A stretch of DNA of 11,770 bases. Origin: Candidatus Saccharimonadota bacterium. GTDB taxonomy: Bacteria > Patescibacteriota > Saccharimonadia > Saccharimonadales > Saccharimonadaceae. Under the pieces are notes generated by a model. The model was not told the DNA's origin and searched no databases. It worked only from the letters and a program-made list of their open reading frames with translations. The stretch covers positions 1 to 11,770 of the forward strand of contig JAUNAO010000019.1 of NCBI GenBank assembly GCA_030527565.1. The letters are read 5' to 3'. Positions 6,294 to 11,770 of the stretch are shown here, one piece after another (within the stretch, counting starts at the first letter, position 1; each line of letters opens with the position of its first letter). Both the position numbers and the translations under genes were made by a program.

Positions 6294-7985
6294 ATGAATA
6301 AAGATGTGATTTATATTGAGCCTGAGGACGATATCACCGATATCATCACGAAAATTGAAAACAGCAAAGAAAAAATCATCGCTCTAGTCCCGCCAAAAAA
6401 AGCCGGGGTATTTAGGAGTATTGTTAACATCAAATTGATTGCGAAGGCGGGAGCGGGGGCGGAAAAGACGATTGTTCTAGTTACGACTGATCCGTCGATT
6501 ATTAAACTTGCGGCTGGGGTTAAATTGCCGGTAACGAAGAATTTAAAGACGGCACCGGCAATCCCGACAGAAGAAGACGAGATCGAAGAGGATGGAGAAA
6601 TTGAGGAAGTAGTCGAAGAGGCACTCGAGGAAGAAGAAATTAACGAGGAGCCAGAAGAAGAGGCGGAAGCCGTTGAAGAGAAGGCTGAGGAGCCGGAGGA
6701 AAAGGCGAAGAAAGCCAAAAAAAACGAAAAGAAAGAAAAGGCGGGCGGTTTTCTTGCGAATGCGAAAAATCCGGCGCTAGTTTGGATCCGCGAGCACAAA
6801 AAGGCATCGGCGGGGATTGGCGCAGGGTTAGTTTTGTTGATTTTAGTTGGGGTTTGGGCCTTTGCGATTGCGCCAGCGGCAACAATCACTTTAAGCCTTC
6901 GAACAATCAAAAATAATTTTTCGGAAAATGTGACTTTTACGGAAAATGCTTTAGAGGAAGATGCGAGTGCGGGGAAGTTCTATCTGACACAGTATAAGGT
7001 TGAAAACGTGATCGATGTTGAATTTGAGGCGACGGGCGAGAAGAATGTTGGTGAGAAGGCGAAGGGCGAGGTTGTTGTTTATGCGAACTTGGTTTATTCG
7101 CCGCGGGGCGGAAGCACGAATATTGGTAATACTTTCACCAATAACGGCTTGTCTTTCGTTGCGACCGACGGGACGACTTTGAGTTATACTGATGCGAAAT
7201 CTTGCGAAAATGTTGATGATGATATGGACTTAAGCGAGGCGATGGCAGAATTATATGATAATGGTTGCCGGCTTTCAGCACGAGTCAAAGTTGAAGCGGC
7301 GGCGCCTGGAACGGCTTATAATCTTGAGGCGACCAGTGCAGGATGGAGAGCATCGTCGTCTGGCGTTCAGGTTTATTCCGACTCTGCGATGACTGGCGGA
7401 ACGGACAAAATTGTAAAAATCGTTACGCAATCCGATATTGATAAGGCACTCGACAGTATTGAAACGGCGAGTGTCGAAGAAAAGAAGGAAAAATTGCTCG
7501 AAACGGTGCCGGAAGATGATTTTGTAATCGACGCGAGCTTTTCTCAGGTAGTTGGCGAGGCGGAAACGACGCCAAAAGTTGGCGAGGAAGTTGCGGAAGG
7601 TTCGGTTGCGAAACTTTCGGTTAAAACGACCGATTCGATTTTTACGATCGACAAAACAAAAGTTGAGGAATTTATCACCGAAAAGGCGAAAATTAATGAT
7701 GGCTACAAGATTTTCTCGATGGATGATCCATTTATTGAGAATTTTATGAGGGTTGAAAGCGGCTACACTGGAAAGTTGAAGACTTCGTATGTGGCTGGTC
7801 CAAAATTGACGGAGAATGATGTTGTGGAGATTGTGAAGGGTAAAGGCTTTGGGACGGCACAGCATGATCTTGGCAGTATTGATGGGATGGGGACGGTTCG
7901 GATTGATGGCTCGATGCCATGGATGAATTCGGTTCCAAACAACCCAGAAAAAATCACTGTGATCTTCGAAACGGCGGAAAAATGA
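6294..7985 (+). CDS. Single-pass membrane protein with acidic linker and large external domain (baseplate-J-like features)
   Basis: A 563-residue protein of no assigned function. Residues 1-86 look like a small cytosolic alpha/beta domain (VIYIEPEDDI, KIIALVPP, TIVLVTTD as successive strands). Residues 92-136 are extremely rich in Glu, followed by a Lys-rich patch (136-149). One transmembrane helix spans about 173-193 after positively charged residues, so the N-terminus is probably inside. The external part has NVGEKAKGEVVVYANL (251-266), TFTNNGLSFVATDG (280-293) and VKVEAAAPGTAYNL (331-344). This order (GTV-type strand, threshold/TRF-type strand, AxxPGxxYN) recalls baseplate-J-like proteins that I associate with CPR bacteria; that link is from memory. 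Two cysteines (303, 325) could form a disulfide outside. It heads an ATGA-linked operon with ruvX. Conserved in Patescibacteria is likely, function open. Confidence 0.85.
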   Translation: MNKDVIYIEPEDDITDIITKIENSKEKIIALVPPKKAGVFRSIVNIKLIAKAGAGAEKTIVLVTTDPSIIKLAAGVKLPVTKNLKTAPAIPTEEDEIEEDGEIEEVVEEALEEEEINEEPEEEAEAVEEKAEEPEEKAKKAKKNEKKEKAGGFLANAKNPALVWIREHKKASAGIGAGLVLLILVGVWAFAIAPAATITLSLRTIKNNFSENVTFTENALEEDASAGKFYLTQYKVENVIDVEFEATGEKNVGEKAKGEVVVYANLVYSPRGGSTNIGNTFTNNGLSFVATDGTTLSYTDAKSCENVDDDMDLSEAMAELYDNGCRLSARVKVEAAAPGTAYNLEATSAGWRASSSGVQVYSDSAMTGGTDKIVKIVTQSDIDKALDSIETASVEEKKEKLLETVPEDDFVIDASFSQVVGEAETTPKVGEEVAEGSVAKLSVKTTDSIFTIDKTKVEEFITEKAKINDGYKIFSMDDPFIENFMRVESGYTGKLKTSYVAGPKLTENDVVEIVKGKGFGTAQHDLGSIDGMGTVRIDGSMPWMNSVPNNPEKITVIFETAEK

Positions 7986-8377
7986 AGTTAATTGGACTCG
8001 ATATAGGCACCAAACGCATTGGCGTCGCCAAGGTCGATTCGGATACCCGAATCGCTGTACCAGTCGGGTATTTCGTCACAGACGGCTCAGAATGGCAGGA
8101 AATCGGTCGTTTGATGCGAGTTCTAGAGACGAATCAGGTAGTTTTAGGGTTGCCGAGGAACAATTCTGGGGCCGAAACAAGGCAAACAGAGTATGTACGC
8201 GAATTCGCAAAAGAACTTGCTTCGCGTTTCCCAGAGGCAAAAATCGATTTCCAAGATGAGTCATTTACCTCTGTTGAGGCGGAAGAAAGGTTAAAGTTAA
8301 GGAAGCGAGGCTATGAAAAAGGAGATATTGACGCAGAAGCAGCCGCAATCATCTTGCAAGACTTTATTGAAAAATAG
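7982..8377 (+). CDS. ruvX: RuvX (YqgF) pre-16S rRNA nuclease / Holliday-junction resolvase-like
   Basis: A 131-residue RNase H-fold protein of normal length for the family. It starts with the diagnostic GLDIGTKRIGVA (5-16) including Asp7, then VVLGLPRNNSG (53-63), DESFTSVEAE (92-101) with Glu93, and DIDAEAAAIILQ (115-126) with Asp117, the expected acidic triad. In E. coli YqgF is required for 5' maturation of 16S rRNA; the family has also been linked to junction resolution. The frame is open from 7919, but the ATG at 7982 begins exactly at the family N-terminus and overlaps the upstream stop as ATGA, so it is chosen. A weak GGCGG precedes it. The 3' end overlaps mltG by 65 nt. Two alternative hairpins lie in codons 18-30. 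Confidence 0.95.
   Translation: MKLIGLDIGTKRIGVAKVDSDTRIAVPVGYFVTDGSEWQEIGRLMRVLETNQVVLGLPRNNSGAETRQTEYVREFAKELASRFPEAKIDFQDESFTSVEAEERLKLRKRGYEKGDIDAEAAAIILQDFIEK
8035..8071. repeat. Two overlapping perfect inverted repeats in the 5' part of ruvX
   Basis: CGATTCGG (8035-8042) pairs perfectly with CCGAATCG (8047-8054) across a 4-nt loop. ATACCCGA (8043-8050) pairs perfectly with TCGGGTAT (8064-8071) across 13 nt. Both stems need bases 8047-8050, so only one can form at a time. Each is 8 bp. The layout resembles alternative RNA structures, but there is no U-tract to make either a terminator. Confidence 0.75.
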
Positions 8378-9218
8378 ACGGTTTTGGTGGATTTTAGGGG
8401 CGGTTTTTGTGGCTTCTGGGCTAATTGCGACGACTGTAGCCTTGAAAGTGCGAGATTTTATCAGAGAAGAGCGAGAAAAGGAATACGCGCGGCTTGAGGC
8501 GGAAATGCAGGCGGAAGTCTTTACTTTTACGATTTTGCCGGGCGAGACAATTTTTGATGTTAAAAAGAAGTTAAGCGCGGTTGGATATTCCGAAGAACAG
8601 ATAGAAACAGGATTTTCGGCGAATTATGATTTTTCGTTTTTGCCTGAGAATGGCGGCTTAGAGGGTTATTTATTCGGTGAGACCTACGAATTTTATAAAA
8701 GTGCGACGGTTGAGGAGGTTTTGGGGCGGTATCTTGAGAAAATGGGGGAGGCAATCGAGAAAAATGACCTTGAGGCGAAGTATGCGGAGCATGGGTTGAC
8801 CTTGCATGAGGGGATTACGCTGGCTTCAATTGTCCAAAAAGAGGCGCCTGGACCAGAGATGGCGACAGTTGCGCAAGTATTTTATTCGCGGTTAAAATAT
8901 GGTTGGAAATTAGGGAGTGATGTGACGGTTTCGTATGCGCTGGACGTTTTGGATCCGGAGCGGGAAATTTATACGAATAATGCGGCGGCGCTCTCTGTTG
9001 ATTCTTGCTATAATACGCGTCGATACACTGGCCTCCCTTGTGGGCCGATTGCAAACCCTGGATTAACGGCTCTACTTGCTGTAGCGGAGCCTTCAAAAAC
9101 CTCTTATCTCTATTTCTTGACAGGTGACGACGGATTAATGTATTATAGTAGTACAGATGCTGGGCACAACCAGAACATTCGCGACCACTGCCAAGTACTC
9201 TGTAATGTGCAATTATGA
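8313..9218 (+). CDS. mltG: Endolytic murein transglycosylase MltG
   Basis: This membrane-bound lytic transglycosylase cuts nascent glycan strands and so sets their length. The 301-residue protein has a cytosolic N-terminus, one transmembrane helix (about 24-45) and the external YceG-like domain. The helix is followed by a charged coil (48-66) and the LysM-like TFTILPGETIFDV (71-83). Catalytic Glu177 lies in ITLASIVQKEA (168-178). YNTRRYTGLPCGPIANPG (233-250) and YLYFLTGDDG (265-274) with a late His285-Asn match the family; the usual GLPPGPI reads GLPCGPI. Length is slightly below the common 330-350. The ATG at 8313 has AAGGA 9 nt upstream and gives a basic stretch before the helix; it overlaps ruvX by 65 nt. 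The stop overlaps the next gene as ATGA. Confidence 0.95.
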   Translation: MKKEILTQKQPQSSCKTLLKNRRFWWILGAVFVASGLIATTVALKVRDFIREEREKEYARLEAEMQAEVFTFTILPGETIFDVKKKLSAVGYSEEQIETGFSANYDFSFLPENGGLEGYLFGETYEFYKSATVEEVLGRYLEKMGEAIEKNDLEAKYAEHGLTLHEGITLASIVQKEAPGPEMATVAQVFYSRLKYGWKLGSDVTVSYALDVLDPEREIYTNNAAALSVDSCYNTRRYTGLPCGPIANPGLTALLAVAEPSKTSYLYFLTGDDGLMYYSSTDAGHNQNIRDHCQVLCNVQL

Positions 9219-10288
9219 CGAAACGGAAGAAAAAAGTTGATTTTGAGAAGGCAAGAGGCGTTTTACCGTATTTTTTGGTGGCGGCAGGGACGATCGCAGT
9301 TGCAGCGGTTGGCTCGATTGGAAAATATAGTTCGGGCTCGACTTTGAGCATGGATGCTTTTGCAAAGGAGAATTATAAGGTTTCGGTTGATCAGATGACA
9401 GAGTTATATACGGTTGCGGACCTTTCGGACGCTTTAAATCTTGCGAGCGCGGACGACGTCGCGATTAACTATGTTACGGTAACTTCGATGTACGCCTCGG
9501 GGCAGACTTCGAGCGACAAACTTGAGTATTCGCCGATTGTCGATTTTACGGTTTCGAAAGCAGTTAAAGAGTATACGGTTTCAGAGGGTGAGACGATGGC
9601 GGCGATTGCGCGAGCGCACGGGATTACGACTGATCAAATTCGCTGGTCAAATGGGCTAAAAACGACGGATCTTGCGGCGGGGAAGGTGTTGTATTTGCCA
9701 ACGAAATCGGGGATCGTTTATACGGTTAAAACAGGGGATACGGTTGCGTCGATTGTTGCTAAGTATGGCGGGACGCGCGAAGAAATTGATATTTACAACG
9801 GGTTAGATGGCGGCGAGCCGTCGGTTGGGATGAAGATTTTGATTGCGGGCGGGACGTTACCAGAGAAGGAGCGTCCGGAATATGTTGCGCCAGTTCGGAC
9901 TTACACGTATCTTGGTGATACCTCGGAGCGTATTGGGGTTTCGGTGGTTGGATATTATCGGGGACTCGGCGGTCCATATGTGGCTGGTCAGTGTACGCAG
10001 TGGGCTTGGTACAAGCGACAGGATTTGCCATCGAATCTCGGAAATGCGAATAAATGGGCAGCGAATGCGCGCGCGGCGGGATATCGGGTTGACCGGATTC
10101 CTTCGGCGGGCGCAGTTTTCCAGACTCCGTCGGGTTGGTATGGGCACGTTGGGTATGTTGAAGCGGTGAATCCGGACGGATCGATTGTTGTAACAGAGAT
10201 GAACTATGGGCATATTTCCTATCGCGTCGTGCGCTCGACGATCCCAGCAAATAAAGTTGCGAATTTTAATTATATTCATCGTAAGTAA
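9215..10288 (+). CDS. Membrane-anchored or secreted LysM-LysM-CHAP peptidoglycan hydrolase
   Basis: A 357-residue cell-wall protein. A basic N-terminus (TKRKKK) and one hydrophobic helix (about 16-36) act as signal or anchor; no lipobox is seen. A region of unknown fold follows (about 50-115). LysM1 is at about 119-163 (YTVSEGETMAAIARAHGIT) and LysM2 at about 168-211 (YTVKTGDTVASIVAKYGGT); LysM binds N-acetylglucosamine polymers. The C-terminal CHAP domain (about 245-357) has Cys260 in VAGQCTQWAW, His311 in WYGHVGYVE, and the MNYGH segment (329-333) that supplies the third polar residue. CHAP enzymes act as amidases or endopeptidases on peptidoglycan peptides. The bond cut is not known here. 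It overlaps mltG as ATGA, so a strand-ending lyase and a peptide-cutting enzyme are made together. No obvious Shine-Dalgarno is seen. Confidence 0.93.
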   Translation: MTKRKKKVDFEKARGVLPYFLVAAGTIAVAAVGSIGKYSSGSTLSMDAFAKENYKVSVDQMTELYTVADLSDALNLASADDVAINYVTVTSMYASGQTSSDKLEYSPIVDFTVSKAVKEYTVSEGETMAAIARAHGITTDQIRWSNGLKTTDLAAGKVLYLPTKSGIVYTVKTGDTVASIVAKYGGTREEIDIYNGLDGGEPSVGMKILIAGGTLPEKERPEYVAPVRTYTYLGDTSERIGVSVVGYYRGLGGPYVAGQCTQWAWYKRQDLPSNLGNANKWAANARAAGYRVDRIPSAGAVFQTPSGWYGHVGYVEAVNPDGSIVVTEMNYGHISYRVVRSTIPANKVANFNYIHRK

Positions 10289-10291
10289 ATA

Positions 10292-11593
<1,302 letters not shown>

Positions 11594-11610
11594 AAAGTTC
11601 GGAAAAAGTC

Positions 11611-11639
11611 TTGACAGTTTTTTGTTTATGCTTTATGAT
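11611..11639 (+). promoter_or_regulatory. Strong sigma-70 promoter downstream of obgE
   Basis: TTGACA (11611-11616), a 17-bp spacer and TATGAT (11634-11639) match the consensus at 11 of 12 positions. The predicted start is near 11646. No gene begins close by, so the transcript has an untranslated leader of at least about 100 nt running past the window end. This is the only promoter in the window with a good -35 in a non-coding setting. Confidence 0.82.
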
Positions 11640-11645
11640 AAGTAT

Positions 11646-11770
11646 AAGCTGATACGCTTCACAGGGGTTCCACTGATGTATGTTAGTGGAGTGTGGAGAC
11701 TTACATTAATAAAAACAAAAACAGCGGATTAAAACAAACCAATGTGCCCCAAGGGTGGGCGCGCATCAGC
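11646..11770 (+). promoter_or_regulatory. Candidate structured 5' leader of the gene beyond the window
   Basis: Downstream of the promoter at 11611 there is an 8-bp hairpin at 11669-11690 (TCCACTGA with TTAGTGGA, one G-T wobble, 6-nt loop). An A-rich, unstructured stretch with few G or C follows (about 11701-11740), then a second GC-rich hairpin at 11744-11762 (GTGCCC with GGGCGC). No U-tract follows inside the window. The layout suits a cis-regulatory leader, such as ones before ribosomal-protein operons, but I do not recognise a known family and the controlled gene is not visible. A 34-codon frame from the ATG at 11628 crosses it and looks accidental. Confidence 0.42.

Noticed and set aside
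6328..6345. Repeated GATATCA near the start of the 6294 gene
   Set aside because: Two copies spaced closely encode an Asp-Ile repeat (DDITDIIT); no further copies, so it was not called an operator.
6311..6910. 199-codon serine-rich minus-strand frame
   Set aside because: It mirrors the Glu-rich linker (GAA/GAG read backwards as TTC/CTC, with Ser in the shifted frame), so its length and composition are by-products.
8815..9351. 178-codon minus-strand frame across mltG and the CHAP gene
   Set aside because: It is antisense to two well-supported genes and has no protein-like features.

Overview
The window is almost fully coding. The features seen are typical of a small-genome Patescibacteria/CPR bacterium, most likely a Saccharibacterium (TM7). 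The reasons are the dense ATGA-overlapping operons, a size-reduced alanyl-tRNA synthetase, an RsuA-family enzyme that closely resembles Saccharibacterial versions I remember, and the mix of short envelope genes. This placement is inference from protein character; no database was searched. TGA is used as a stop at several ATGA junctions, so the glycine-UGA code of Gracilibacteria and Absconditabacteria does not apply.

Layout. Positions 1-389 hold the 3' part of a plus-strand YgjV-family membrane protein, closed by a clear intrinsic terminator at 390-413. Positions 412-6246 are a minus-strand block. In transcription order it reads: PAS histidine kinase, single-domain response regulator, RsuA-type pseudouridine synthase, FtsA-like actin-fold protein, compact AlaRS and a small ASCH-domain protein. 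The kinase faces a 47-bp divergent promoter region (6247-6293). To its right a plus-strand block carries a 563-residue membrane-anchored protein, RuvX, MltG and a LysM-LysM-CHAP peptidoglycan hydrolase. ObgE follows from its own promoter. The last 177 bases hold a strong promoter and what looks like the start of a structured leader for a gene beyond the window.

How the genes may work together. The plus block is an envelope cassette: an anchored extracytoplasmic protein, a glycan-strand terminase and a secreted cell-wall hydrolase, with RuvX as a housekeeping passenger. The minus block pairs a cytosolic two-component system with a probable divisome or pilus actin homologue and translation genes. 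The response regulator has no DNA-binding domain, so any control is probably by protein contact.

Two regulatory patterns stand out. Five genes have an extended -10 box (TGn-TAWAAT) ending only 6-9 nt before their ATG, which predicts leaderless mRNAs. A complete consensus promoter (TTGACA, 17 bp, TGC-TATAAT) also lies inside the rsuA coding sequence, pointing towards the FtsA-like gene. No mobile element, CRISPR array, tRNA or rRNA was seen.
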